A DNA stretch of 7,257 nt from Verrucomicrobiota bacterium (GCA_009908535.1 JAAAOD010000167.1:1-7257); one strand, 5' to 3'; counted from the first letter of the stretch, positions 1 to 6,584 are shown. Program-made: numbers and translations. The notes: generated by a model not told the origin, from the letters alone.

Positions 1-326
1 GGTTTCCAGCCGCCGGAGGCGGTCGTGACCAGCATGCCGTTGAGATCATACCATTCGAAGCGGTAATTGATGGTCATGGGCTTGGAACGGTTGCTGCGCA
101 GTATAACCTGGACGCGGGCGAGGTCGCCGCTGGCGGTGCCTTCGTTGACGCGCACTACGGAGAGGTGGCGGCCGAGGCTGGTGTCGGTGACGATACGGCG
201 GTCATCGACGACGTTCGGCGAGCCGACCGGATCTTCCCGTTCGACGGTGTTGACGGATTGGGTGGCGCAGCCGCCGGCGAGAAGCAGGACGGCCATTCCA
301 CAAAGGAGGAGGCAGGTTTTTTTCAT
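1..326 (-). CDS. ycfL: YcfL family (DUF1425) lipoprotein, 3' end outside window
   Basis: Predicted small outer-membrane lipoprotein of the YcfL/DUF1425 family; biochemical role unknown. About 108 residues are present and the C-terminus is lost at the window edge. The N-terminus has a Lys-Lys start, a hydrophobic core and a lipobox-like LAGGC with the acylated Cys at residue 20; Ala at +2 fits outer-membrane sorting. The mature part contains the stretch PMTINYRFEWYDLNG, which matches what I recall of E. coli YcfL (VTVHYRFYWYDARG), the basis of the family call. It is the last visible gene of a four-gene operon, starting 9 nt after the stop of the COG3014-type gene. In E. coli ycfL lies next to lpoB, and the same association appears here. 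The start is the only Met before the signal peptide; no Shine-Dalgarno sequence precedes it. Confidence 0.85.
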   Translation of the reverse strand, partial: MKKTCLLLCGMAVLLLAGGCATQSVNTVEREDPVGSPNVVDDRRIVTDTSLGRHLSVVRVNEGTASGDLARVQVILRSNRSKPMTINYRFEWYDLNGMLVTTASGGWK

Positions 327-335
327 GGCGAGTGG

Positions 336-1790
336 TTACTGAAGGGTGAACTGGTTGACGATGGGCAGGGCGCGGGAATTCACACTGCGCACCATGACGA
401 CGTTGGTTTTGCCCGCATCGACGGTGACCGATTTTTCATGGGGACCGATGTTGAGGACAAGGGAGCCGTTCGCCGGGGTCGGTACCCGTGCATAAGCAAA
501 CTGTTTTGGCAGGGTGGTCCAAGTGCGGGTGTCGGCCTGGTTGGTCGCGCTCTGGTAGGCGATGTTCGCGACCTTGGCGACCAGCATGGAAGTCCAATCC
601 CCATCCATCTCGTCTTCCACCGCTTTTCCGGCAATGGCTTTCACGGCCGAGGAAATGAGGGTCTTCGTCACGATGGAGGGCCATTCGTTTTTGAAGTCCT
701 TGCTGATGACGGCGTCCATGTCGGCCACCAGTTCGGTGGGATAGACCGCGCCGTCACTGGCACGGACCTGCATTTCGGGGATGAAGTTGTCACGGTATTC
801 CAGCTTGGGGAAAGCGGCTCCCGCGTAGGAAACCTCGTCGGTAACGAGGAAGAGGGGAATGTCGATGCGGAGCTGGTCGCGAACAGGCGCCGATCCGGTG
901 GAGAAAAGAACGTAGGTGACCTTTTCGGCCGGCTCGCCGTTGGCCATGCGTTCGGCCATGGCGAAATCCTCCTGAATGTAGCTTCCGGGCGACATGGAGT
1001 TGACCCGCTCGAAGGACTTGCGGGCACGCTCGATGTCGGCGTTGTCAAAGCCCATGTGGCTGAAAAAGACCCCGTCGAGGAAGACCGCGAACGGATTCAC
1101 GTAATCGGCATAAGGACGGAGGCGCTCGTTAACGCGGGCCAATTCCGCGTCCGCCGCCGCGGAGAACTTCGGATCCTCGCGGGCGCGCGCGACGTCGTAA
1201 CTTCCAGCCTGTCCGCCCTCTCCGTCTTCCAGTTCCCCTGCCTTGGCCTTTTCCGCGGCCTCCTGGGCCTCGGCAATCCGTTTCTGATTCTCGATGACGG
1301 CGTTTTCCTGCCGCTGGAAGGCGCGGTTGAGTTCCACCCGGGCCTTGTCGCGCTCACCAAGGAGAAGATAATTCAAGGCCTTGTAGGTGTTCATCATGAT
1401 CTTGTCGTAAGCGCGTCCCCGGTACGGCTTGTTCGCCTGATTGGTGAACATGGAAACGGTGGAGTCGGTGATTTTGACATCGGCTTCCAGCTCGTAGCGG
1501 TTGACGATCTCCTCAGCCTTGTCGAGGGCGTCGAGGCCGCCCTGGATGTTGCCGGCCGCGGTCAGGACGGCGCCTTGTTCGAGGCGCCAAAGGAGTTCAT
1601 CTTTTTTTCCTTTGGCCTCATCGGCCTTGCGGGTGACCTCGGCGGCGGCGACACCGGCTTTACCCTGCTGCCAGGCGTCCTTCATGTCCGAACTCTGGCT
1701 CGTGTAGGTCTGGCACCCGCTGAGGAACGCAAGGATGCTGATGAGGACCGGGACCGCTAAGCCGCGGATGACTTGGTTGGCTGCTGTCAT
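336..1790 (-). CDS. COG3014-type lipoprotein with TPR-like helical N-terminal half
   Basis: A 484-aa protein of unknown function that I assign to the COG3014 family. A hydrophobic N-terminus ends in LSGC with the lipidated Cys at residue 26 and Gln at +2, so it is probably anchored in the outer membrane. Residues about 35-285 are mostly helical and resemble tetratricopeptide repeats: segments near 75-100, 128-160 (AYDKIMMNTYKALNYLLLGE) and 250-285. They are interrupted by a charged, Ala/Glu/Lys-rich coiled-coil-like linker around 160-195. Residues about 290-484 look beta-rich with a helical insert around 365-415. The C-terminal motif ADTRTWTTLPKQ (419-430) followed by ARVP is the part I recognise from COG3014 proteins, where an R-W-LPK pattern recurs. 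The gene lies 21 nt after the CsgG/LpoB-like gene and 9 nt before ycfL, so it is surely co-transcribed. TPR-like scaffolding of the neighbouring proteins is plausible but inferred. Confidence 0.85.
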   Translation of the reverse strand: MTAANQVIRGLAVPVLISILAFLSGCQTYTSQSSDMKDAWQQGKAGVAAAEVTRKADEAKGKKDELLWRLEQGAVLTAAGNIQGGLDALDKAEEIVNRYELEADVKITDSTVSMFTNQANKPYRGRAYDKIMMNTYKALNYLLLGERDKARVELNRAFQRQENAVIENQKRIAEAQEAAEKAKAGELEDGEGGQAGSYDVARAREDPKFSAAADAELARVNERLRPYADYVNPFAVFLDGVFFSHMGFDNADIERARKSFERVNSMSPGSYIQEDFAMAERMANGEPAEKVTYVLFSTGSAPVRDQLRIDIPLFLVTDEVSYAGAAFPKLEYRDNFIPEMQVRASDGAVYPTELVADMDAVISKDFKNEWPSIVTKTLISSAVKAIAGKAVEDEMDGDWTSMLVAKVANIAYQSATNQADTRTWTTLPKQFAYARVPTPANGSLVLNIGPHEKSVTVDAGKTNVVMVRSVNSRALPIVNQFTLQ

Positions 1791-1811
1791 GGTGGAGGAG
1801 CCGGGTTGGGG

Positions 1812-2660
1812 TTACTGTGCCATGCGGACCACGGCGCCCTTGGAAACGCCGAAATTCTCGGTGATCGTGCCGGTGGAGAACTTGGGCGTGACCCGGTCGA
1901 TCCGGATCGTTCCGACCTTGACCTCGGTCCGGCCGAGGGACTCTCCGGTGTCGGGATCGATGAGTTCCTCGCCGAGGGCGTAGGCGTCCCAGAGCTGCCC
2001 GCTCTCGATGCCGGTGCCGTCGCCGCGGTTGATGGTGGCCTGCGGGCCGGTGACGGCGATGATGCGCGCCGGGTAAATGACATCGACGACGCGGTTGGCG
2101 CACTTTTCCGCCATTTCTTCGGCGATCTGGCGAAGGAGGGCGGCGGAGTATTCACCCTTCCGCTGTACACTGCCGAGGATGTTCTTCGCCTCGCGGTTAT
2201 TGAACTGGAAATTGGCGGACTCGATCAGCTTCCCGGATTGGGAATCGTAGATGCGGGCGACCATGCCGAGGCGGATGGTGCGCTTGGTGGCCTGGCGGCC
2301 GTTGGCGCTGAAGGTTTCGACGATGTCCTGAAAGTCATCGACGGCGGGGACGACAAGGTAGTCGGATCCACCGACCTGGAGGCCTTCACCGGTGAAGCCG
2401 CCTTCCTCAAGGAGGCTGTCGAGGTCGCTGCGGGCGATGATCTCAAATTTCCGGGTGCCGTTGAGGGCGTCGATGAGCTGGCCATCGATGGCCTCGGTGA
2501 CGCGCTGGAGCGGTAGCAGGGTCCCTTCGGCCTTGGCGGCGGTTTCCACCGAGGGATTGATTTTCACGTTGCCCACCGCGAGGACTTTGCGTTGCGCCTG
2601 CAGAGGCGCGGCGAAGAGAAGGCCAAGAGCGAGAGCGAGGAGGCTGATTTTGATTTTCAT
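1812..2660 (-). CDS. Secreted CsgG/LpoB-like protein with FlgT-C-like C-terminal domain
   Basis: A 282-aa exported protein. A signal peptide covers residues 1-22 (Lys-rich start, Leu/Ala core, predicted cleavage after A22). There is no lipobox Cys, unlike classical CsgG and LpoB, which are lipoproteins. Residues about 25-195 have the CsgG/LpoB pattern: a first strand (VLAVGNV), a helix ending in an oligomeric-fold-type stretch (FEIIARSDLDSLLEE, 72-86), then GSDYLVVPAVDDF (98-110) and a strand pair RLGMVARIYDSQSGKLI (130-146). Residues about 196-282 form a small beta domain whose DPDTGESLG (235-243) and following VGTIRIDRV resemble the C-terminal domain of FlgT and related proteins. LpoB homologues activate peptidoglycan synthases and CsgG forms a secretion pore; which role applies cannot be read from the sequence. 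It sits between the 385-aa and COG3014-type genes of the operon. Confidence 0.8.
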   Translation of the reverse strand: MKIKISLLALALGLLFAAPLQAQRKVLAVGNVKINPSVETAAKAEGTLLPLQRVTEAIDGQLIDALNGTRKFEIIARSDLDSLLEEGGFTGEGLQVGGSDYLVVPAVDDFQDIVETFSANGRQATKRTIRLGMVARIYDSQSGKLIESANFQFNNREAKNILGSVQRKGEYSAALLRQIAEEMAEKCANRVVDVIYPARIIAVTGPQATINRGDGTGIESGQLWDAYALGEELIDPDTGESLGRTEVKVGTIRIDRVTPKFSTGTITENFGVSKGAVVRMAQ

Positions 2661-2684
2661 GACAGGTTGAAAGAAAAGGGGGGG

Positions 2685-3842
2685 TTAATCTTGTCGCATG
2701 AGGCTCTGGTTTTTCTCGATGGTCAGGCCTTCGTCGGTATCGACGGTGATGTCGGATTTGTAGTCACCCTTGATGTCGATCCGGTAGCCGGACTGGCGCA
2801 GCATTTGGGCGAAGCCGCGGATCTTCTCCGCCGTGGCGTCGGTGAGGACGGCGTCGCGTTTCATGTCATCGAGCATGGCGGTGTTTTCCCGCCAGCGCTG
2901 CAGGCCAGCTTCGTTCAACTGCAGGGCGACTTCGAGGTGAAGCCCGTCGTAAATGTTGACCGTCCGCTCGAAGGGGACGATGTCCGGCCGGGCGAGGCGC
3001 AGGCGGTGGAGGCCGGGCCGGGCTTTCAATTCGGTAGCTTCCCCACTGCCGGAGGTGGATCCGATGGCGACGCCGTCGACCTCCACGGGGACGGCGGCGG
3101 CCTGCACGGCCACAGAGGAGGATCCCAGCTGCGCCGTTCCATCCTCCTGCATGATGATTTCCGGGAGGCGGACATCCTGGAGCGTGGCTGTGATCGTGAA
3201 ACTCACGCGCTCATGGGCCTGCGTGACCTCGGGCAGGGCGGAGCGGCGGGTCTTGTTGCGCAACTCGGCGGCGATCTCCTTCGCCGCGCGGGCCATGAGC
3301 TCCCGGGAAAGGCCCGGGGTCGAGGTCGTGGAATGCTGGTTTTGCTGGATGGCACGGGTCGGGGAAACGGTCCCGGCGGCGAGCGAGGCCCCGTTGTTGC
3401 CGTTCAGGATCCGGTAGGAAACGCGCAGGATGTGGGTGATGTTGGTCACATCGACCCCGTAGGCCTTCACCGTTCTCGTTTCCTTGTCCAGGCCGAGGAG
3501 GCTGGCCTCGAGGAGATAATCGGCCCCGAGGTTCTGGGCCAGCCGCAGCGCGGAACTTTGCTCGGCAAGGGCGGCGTCGAGGGCGTTTTCCGGATTGCCC
3601 TGTTCGGCCCCGCTGAGGGCGCCGATGACCGTTTCCGGACGGAGAATCCCGAAGCCGAGATCGGTCACCTCGCCGGTGATCAGGTCCTCGAGGATCGGGA
3701 GCTGGGAATCCAGAGAAGGATCCCCGCGGTTGAGGGCAAAGAGCGCGACCGCCTTGTTCGCGGCCTGCATCCCGCCGGGCAGGATGCAAAACAGGAGCAG
3801 CGACAAGCCGGCTCGTTGGAGAGCGAGCGGGAGAAGTTTCAT
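2685..3842 (-). CDS. Secreted CsgG/LpoB-like protein with PEGA-like domain
   Basis: First gene of the envelope operon, encoding 385 aa; function unknown. I chose the ATG at 3842 because it begins a clear signal peptide (MKLLPLALQR, then a Leu-rich core, cleavage near A27/A28). An upstream in-frame ATG would prepend 31 residues with no signal-peptide character. Residues about 30-200 look like a divergent CsgG/LpoB-type domain: AVALFALN strand, LEDLITGEVTDLGFGILRPE (51-70), and LRLAQNLGADYLLEASLLG (99-117), followed by a strand pair. Residues about 245-308 resemble a PEGA domain: VPVEVDGVAIG, then ELKARPGLHRLRLARP and a hydrophobic final strand. The last 75 residues (311-385) are helical, then a short polar strand region I do not recognise. 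No lipobox is seen. The 24-nt gap to the next gene implies co-transcription. No Shine-Dalgarno sequence is present. Confidence 0.75.
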   Translation of the reverse strand: MKLLPLALQRAGLSLLLFCILPGGMQAANKAVALFALNRGDPSLDSQLPILEDLITGEVTDLGFGILRPETVIGALSGAEQGNPENALDAALAEQSSALRLAQNLGADYLLEASLLGLDKETRTVKAYGVDVTNITHILRVSYRILNGNNGASLAAGTVSPTRAIQQNQHSTTSTPGLSRELMARAAKEIAAELRNKTRRSALPEVTQAHERVSFTITATLQDVRLPEIIMQEDGTAQLGSSSVAVQAAAVPVEVDGVAIGSTSGSGEATELKARPGLHRLRLARPDIVPFERTVNIYDGLHLEVALQLNEAGLQRWRENTAMLDDMKRDAVLTDATAEKIRGFAQMLRQSGYRIDIKGDYKSDITVDTDEGLTIEKNQSLMRQD

Positions 3843-4037
3843 GGCGGTTGAGAGTGGTTCAAGAGCAGGAAGGAAATTGGCCGGTGGCCCATTCCCCTTC
3901 TCCGCCATCGAAACGCCCGGAGGAAGGAAAATCAAGCTTGTAAATTCCCCCTGACGGGCCGGCCGCGCCCCCTGGGTTTTACTGGCTGCGCACGCTCCGG
4001 TTCAAGCTCTGGCCTGGCCTGCCACGAATTTGTCGAA
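3843..4037 (-). promoter_or_regulatory. Upstream region of the envelope operon, weak promoter candidate
   Basis: This 195-nt gap lies between the tRNA-Ser gene and the first gene of the envelope operon, both on the minus strand. The best sigma70-like match is TTGAAC (4000-4005, read on the minus strand) with an 18-nt spacer to TAAAAC (3976-3981). The -10 match is poor. I see no convincing terminator for the tRNA here, so read-through into the operon is also possible. Part of the gap is open as an N-terminal extension of the 385-aa gene, but without protein-like features. Confidence 0.25.
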
Positions 4038-4130
4038 TGGCGGAGAGAGAGGGATTCGAACCCTCGATACGGCTCTTAACCGTATACCCACTTAGCAGGC
4101 GGGCGCTTTCGGCCACTCAGCCATCTCTCC
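4038..4130 (-). tRNA. tRNA-Ser(GCU), CCA encoded
   Basis: A complete 93-nt class II tRNA read on the minus strand. The acceptor stem is GGAGAGA (5' end at 4130) pairing with TCTCTCC, followed by discriminator G and an encoded CCA (4040-4038). The D-arm has GGCTGAGTGGCC. The anticodon stem CCCGC/GTGGG (one G-T pair) encloses the loop CTGCTAA, giving anticodon GCT, which reads serine codons AGC and AGU. A long variable arm, with complementary segments TACGG and CCGTA, is typical of serine tRNAs. The T-arm is GAGGG-TTCGAAT-CCCTC. Its 5' end is 71 nt downstream of the DAHP synthase stop codon on the same strand. No clear separate promoter or terminator is visible. Confidence 0.97.
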
Positions 4131-4201
4131 AAAGGAAGAGAAGAGGTTGGAAAAAGGAGGGCGGGCAAGGCAATCCCAAATTTAAGGGAGGCGGGGGAAC
4201 C

Positions 4202-5269
4202 TCAACGCGCCCGCTGTCCGAGCCGTCCGTGGGCCTCGCGGAGAAGGTCGGCGGTGGTCTCCCAGCCGAGGCAGGCATCGGTGATGGACATGCCGTAGGT
4301 GAGCTGGTCGAGGGGCTGGGGAAAGGGCTGGTTGCCGGCGATGAGGTTGCTCTCGAGCATGGCGCCGCGGACGGGGGAGGCGGGCGAGGCGGCCTGGCCG
4401 ACGACCTCGCGGAAGACGTCCCCCTGGCGGGCCGGGTCCTTGCCGCTGTTGTCGTGGCTGCAGTCGATCATGATGGCGGGGGGCAGGCCGCGTTCCTGCA
4501 GGGCGGCGGCGGCCTCGGCGACCGATGCGGCGTCGTAATTGGTCGTTCCCCTGCCGCCGCGGAGGACGAGGTGGCAATGGGGATTGCCCCGTGTGGTGAG
4601 GGCGGAAGCGAGGCCCTGGTGGCTGATGCCGAGAAAGGTCTGGGAGCGGGAGGCGGCCTCGACCGCGTTCAGGGCCACTTTGACATCCCCGCTGGTGCTG
4701 TTTTTAAAACCGAGCGGCATGGAGAGGCCGGAGGCCATCTGCCGGTGCGTTTGCGACTCCGTTGTCCGCGCCCCGACAGCGGACCAGCAGACGAGGTCGG
4801 AGATGTACTGCGGGGTGATGGGGTCGAGCAGTTCGGTAGCCGTGGCCAGTTGGAGGGAAAGAATATCGAGGAGGAACCGCCGGCTCAGTTGCAGGCCTTC
4901 GGGAAGGTCGCAGCTGCCGTCGAGGCCGGGATCCATGATGAGGCCCTTCCAGCCGGTCTTCGTGCGCGGTTTCTCAAAGTAGACCCGCATGACAGGGTAG
5001 ATCCGGTCCCGGATTTCTTCTTTCAAGGCCGCGAGCTTCCGGGCGAACTCCAGCCCGGCGACGGGATCATGGATGGAGCAGGGACCGACGATAACGAGCA
5101 GGCGCGGATCCCTCCCGAAGAGGATGTTCTGGATGGTCTCCCGCGCGTCGGCGACGAAGCCCGCCACTTCCTCCGTGCGGTTGAGGGAACGGCAGAGGAA
5201 TTCCGGCGCCGGGAGGACGGCGCTTTCAAGAATATTGACATCGGAGACCGGGCGCTTGGCTGGATCCAT
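4202..5269 (-). CDS. aroF: Class I 3-deoxy-7-phosphoheptulonate (DAHP) synthase
   Basis: A cytoplasmic enzyme condensing phosphoenolpyruvate with erythrose 4-phosphate to DAHP, the committed first step of the shikimate pathway. From the ATG at 5269 it has 355 aa, the usual length of the AroF/G/H class (about 350). The hallmark motifs are present: GPCSIHD (62-68, metal-binding Cys64), YFEKPRT (97-103), GARTTESQ (166-173), SGLSMPLGFKN (180-190), LRGGR (236-240), DCSHDNS (269-275, His272), ESN (306-308) and SITDACLGWE (328-337, Asp331). These supply the Cys/His/Glu/Asp metal ligands, so the enzyme should be active. Segments such as LDPITPQY and MASGLSMP read closer to E. coli AroF (tyrosine-sensitive) than AroG, but the feedback effector cannot be assigned. 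A GTG 24 nt upstream (5293) could add eight residues; ATG is preferred. No Shine-Dalgarno sequence is seen. Confidence 0.96.
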   Translation of the reverse strand: MDPAKRPVSDVNILESAVLPAPEFLCRSLNRTEEVAGFVADARETIQNILFGRDPRLLVIVGPCSIHDPVAGLEFARKLAALKEEIRDRIYPVMRVYFEKPRTKTGWKGLIMDPGLDGSCDLPEGLQLSRRFLLDILSLQLATATELLDPITPQYISDLVCWSAVGARTTESQTHRQMASGLSMPLGFKNSTSGDVKVALNAVEAASRSQTFLGISHQGLASALTTRGNPHCHLVLRGGRGTTNYDAASVAEAAAALQERGLPPAIMIDCSHDNSGKDPARQGDVFREVVGQAASPASPVRGAMLESNLIAGNQPFPQPLDQLTYGMSITDACLGWETTADLLREAHGRLGQRAR

Positions 5270-5377
5270 GAAGGAAAGAGCCTGTTGCAGCACGGGCCGC
5301 CCGCAAGCTGATTCTCGGAGGCGGTTGATTTCGGGGCGGCGGTTGCATGAGGGGGACGATTATCTATCCTGCAGTTC
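5270..5377. promoter_or_regulatory. Divergent intergenic region between DAHP synthase and ygfZ
   Basis: The two genes diverge from this 108-nt region, so it must hold promoters for both. On the plus strand a possible -10 element TATCTA lies at 5361-5366, only 11 nt before the ygfZ ATG, with no -35 hexamer at a good distance. Transcription from it would give an almost leaderless mRNA. On the minus strand GATAAT overlaps the same AT-rich patch and could serve the DAHP synthase gene. There is no recognisable leader peptide, attenuator or riboswitch. Confidence 0.35.
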
Positions 5378-6247
5378 ATGAATGCTTTGAGGTTTTTCCG
5401 GTTCTCCCCGGCCGCCGTTCTACAGGTCAGCGGCGAGGACGCGGCGGAGTTTCTGCAGAGCCAGGCGACGCAGGATCTCCGCGGCACGGAAGGGTTTTGT
5501 CGCTACAGCCTTTTTCTCGACCACAAGGGATTGATTCGCGGGGATGGCTTCGTCTTTCACGACGGGCCGGAATCCTACCTGATCATGAGCTATGCCACGC
5601 CGGCGGAAGTCCTCCGGGAAAAACTGGAAAAGCATATCATCGCCGAGGAAGTCGAAGTGACCGATGCCACGGACGCCTTTGTCGTCTTCGCTTTTCCCGG
5701 TGAGTCGCCGGAACAGGTATCTGCAAAACCACCCGAGGGCGGCTTCGAACGCTGGAACGTGGGTTTCCTTTATCGGGGCCGCCGGCTCCAGCGCGCGGGA
5801 AGGGAAGTCCTCCTGCCCGCCGGTAACCGCGATGACATCTCCGGCGAATGCTTACGTGAAGAGGAGGCGGAGTGTCTGCGTATCCAGAATGGGCTACCGA
5901 TGGTCGGGGTTGATCTGACCGGGGAGAGCAACCCCCTTGAAGGGGGCGTCCTTTCGGGCATCTCTTTTGACAAGGGCTGCTACCTCGGGCAGGAAGTCGT
6001 CGCCCGCCTGCACCGACTGCAAAGGACCGGCAAGCGGCTGGTTCGCTTCTGGTGTAGTGACAAATGCATACAGACGGGAATGGCGATCCGCTCCGGGGAC
6101 AAGGCCGTGGGAAGGGTGACCTCAACGGCCGCGGATCCGGAGCGCGGCGGCGTTATCGGTCTGGCCGTCGTCAAGGCGCGCCTCAGCGACGGCGAGCTGG
6201 CCGCGGCGGCGGGGTGGGACGCTGTGGAGGTCGTGGAACCGTCATGA
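5378..6247 (+). CDS. ygfZ: Folate-binding protein YgfZ (GcvT-like)
   Basis: A tetrahydrofolate-dependent protein of the YgfZ/GcvT fold (IBA57 homologue), involved in assembly or repair of certain Fe-S clusters in the cytoplasm. It is 289 aa, in the normal range. The signature KGCYLGQEVVARLH (199-212) contains the YgfZ hallmark K-G-C-Y-x-G-Q-E with the functional Cys201. Other family segments are the N-terminal VSGEDAAEFLQSQATQDL (17-34), LDHKGLIRGDGFVF (47-60) and RIQNGLPMVGVDL (168-180) followed by NPLEGG. A CSDKC pair (226-230) sits just after the core domain; its meaning is unknown. The ATG at 5378 begins the conserved N-terminus directly and no Shine-Dalgarno sequence precedes it. The stop overlaps the start of the next small gene (ATGA), suggesting translational coupling. 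Confidence 0.95.
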   Translation: MNALRFFRFSPAAVLQVSGEDAAEFLQSQATQDLRGTEGFCRYSLFLDHKGLIRGDGFVFHDGPESYLIMSYATPAEVLREKLEKHIIAEEVEVTDATDAFVVFAFPGESPEQVSAKPPEGGFERWNVGFLYRGRRLQRAGREVLLPAGNRDDISGECLREEEAECLRIQNGLPMVGVDLTGESNPLEGGVLSGISFDKGCYLGQEVVARLHRLQRTGKRLVRFWCSDKCIQTGMAIRSGDKAVGRVTSTAADPERGGVIGLAVVKARLSDGELAAAAGWDAVEVVEPS

Positions 6248-6510
6248 CAGAAGAGGAACAGTTGACGGCCCTGTGCCGGCGCCTCGGGGCTGCACCCGGC
6301 CAGGACGCGCTCATGGCGCGCAAGCTTTTGCAACGGGCGGAGCAGATGGCCGCTGAACGCTCTATAGAGAAGGTTCAGGCCCTGCGCTATCTTCTGGAGC
6401 TGATGACGACGGGGCGCGATGAGGACGAATCGGCTCAACCCGCACCCCGAAAGGGCTCGGGAAGGGCCGGGGACCGAAAAAATAAGGGCAATGGAGAGGA
6501 AAACCGTTGA
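6244..6510 (+). CDS. Small hypothetical protein overlapping the ygfZ stop
   Basis: An 88-aa protein I do not recognise. Its ATG at 6244 overlaps the ygfZ TGA as ATGA, the usual arrangement for translational coupling; a GGAGG lies about 13 nt upstream within ygfZ, rather far for a ribosome site. Residues 1-58 are predicted helical: an acidic start (MTEEEQLTALCRRLG), then ALMARKLLQRAEQMAAERS and an EKVQALRYLLELM helix. Residues 59-88 are a hydrophilic tail, acidic then Lys/Arg/Gly-rich, probably disordered. No signal peptide or membrane segment is present, so it should be cytoplasmic. The frame is open upstream inside ygfZ, but that extension would overlap a well-defined gene and is not credible. 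Confidence 0.7.
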   Translation: MTEEEQLTALCRRLGAAPGQDALMARKLLQRAEQMAAERSIEKVQALRYLLELMTTGRDEDESAQPAPRKGSGRAGDRKNKGNGEENR

Positions 6511-6514
6511 CGGT
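6503..6514. other. 12-bp inverted repeat at the start of the HU upstream region
   Basis: ACCGT-TG-ACGGT is a perfect 5-bp dyad overlapping the stop codon of the 88-aa gene, about 45 nt before the HU -10 box. No T-run follows, so it is not an intrinsic terminator. It could be a protein-binding site or chance. Confidence 0.2.
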
Positions 6515-6557
6515 ATGTTCTTCCGTCGCTTGGACTCCCAACGAGCACTCCACAACG

Positions 6558-6563
6558 TATAAT
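6558..6563 (+). promoter_or_regulatory. Promoter -10 box of the HU gene
   Basis: A perfect TATAAT lies 21 nt before the HU start codon, which would put the transcript start near 6570 and leave a 5' leader of about 15 nt containing the ribosome site. The -35 partner is weak: TTGGAC at 6530-6535 is 22 nt away, too far for a standard spacer, and no better hexamer occurs at 16-18 nt. An activator or an AT-rich upstream contact may compensate. Confidence 0.6.
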
Positions 6564-6572
6564 CAAACTGAT

Positions 6573-6578
6573 AAAGGA
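6573..6578 (+). promoter_or_regulatory. Ribosome binding site of the HU gene
   Basis: AAAGGA sits 6 nt before the ATG at 6585, a well-placed Shine-Dalgarno sequence. It fixes the start codon and stands out because the other genes here lack one at this spacing. Confidence 0.75.
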
Positions 6579-6584
6579 TAACCA

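Noticed and set aside
165..1760. A 531-codon plus-strand open frame opposite the COG3014-type gene
   Set aside because: It is antisense to a well-supported gene with a lipobox and family motifs. Its product is Gly/Val/Asp-rich without domains, typical of the mirror frame of GC-rich coding DNA.
2592..3851. A 419-codon plus-strand open frame opposite the 385-aa gene
   Set aside because: Same mirror-frame effect; no signal peptide, motif or ribosome site, and the minus-strand gene has clear export and domain features.
3843..3935. Longer start for the 385-aa protein
   Set aside because: The extra 31 residues are polar and Pro-rich and would bury the signal peptide.
4038..4060. tRNA 3' end as an integration (att) site
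   Set aside because: No integrase gene, no second copy of the tRNA end and no foreign-looking genes occur in the window.
4037..5311. A 424-codon plus-strand open frame across the tRNA and DAHP synthase
   Set aside because: It runs through a certain tRNA gene and antisense to an unmistakable enzyme; the translation has low complexity.
6064..6243. N-terminal extension of the 88-aa protein into ygfZ
   Set aside because: It would overlap ygfZ by 180 nt in another frame; the ATGA start at 6244 is the natural one.
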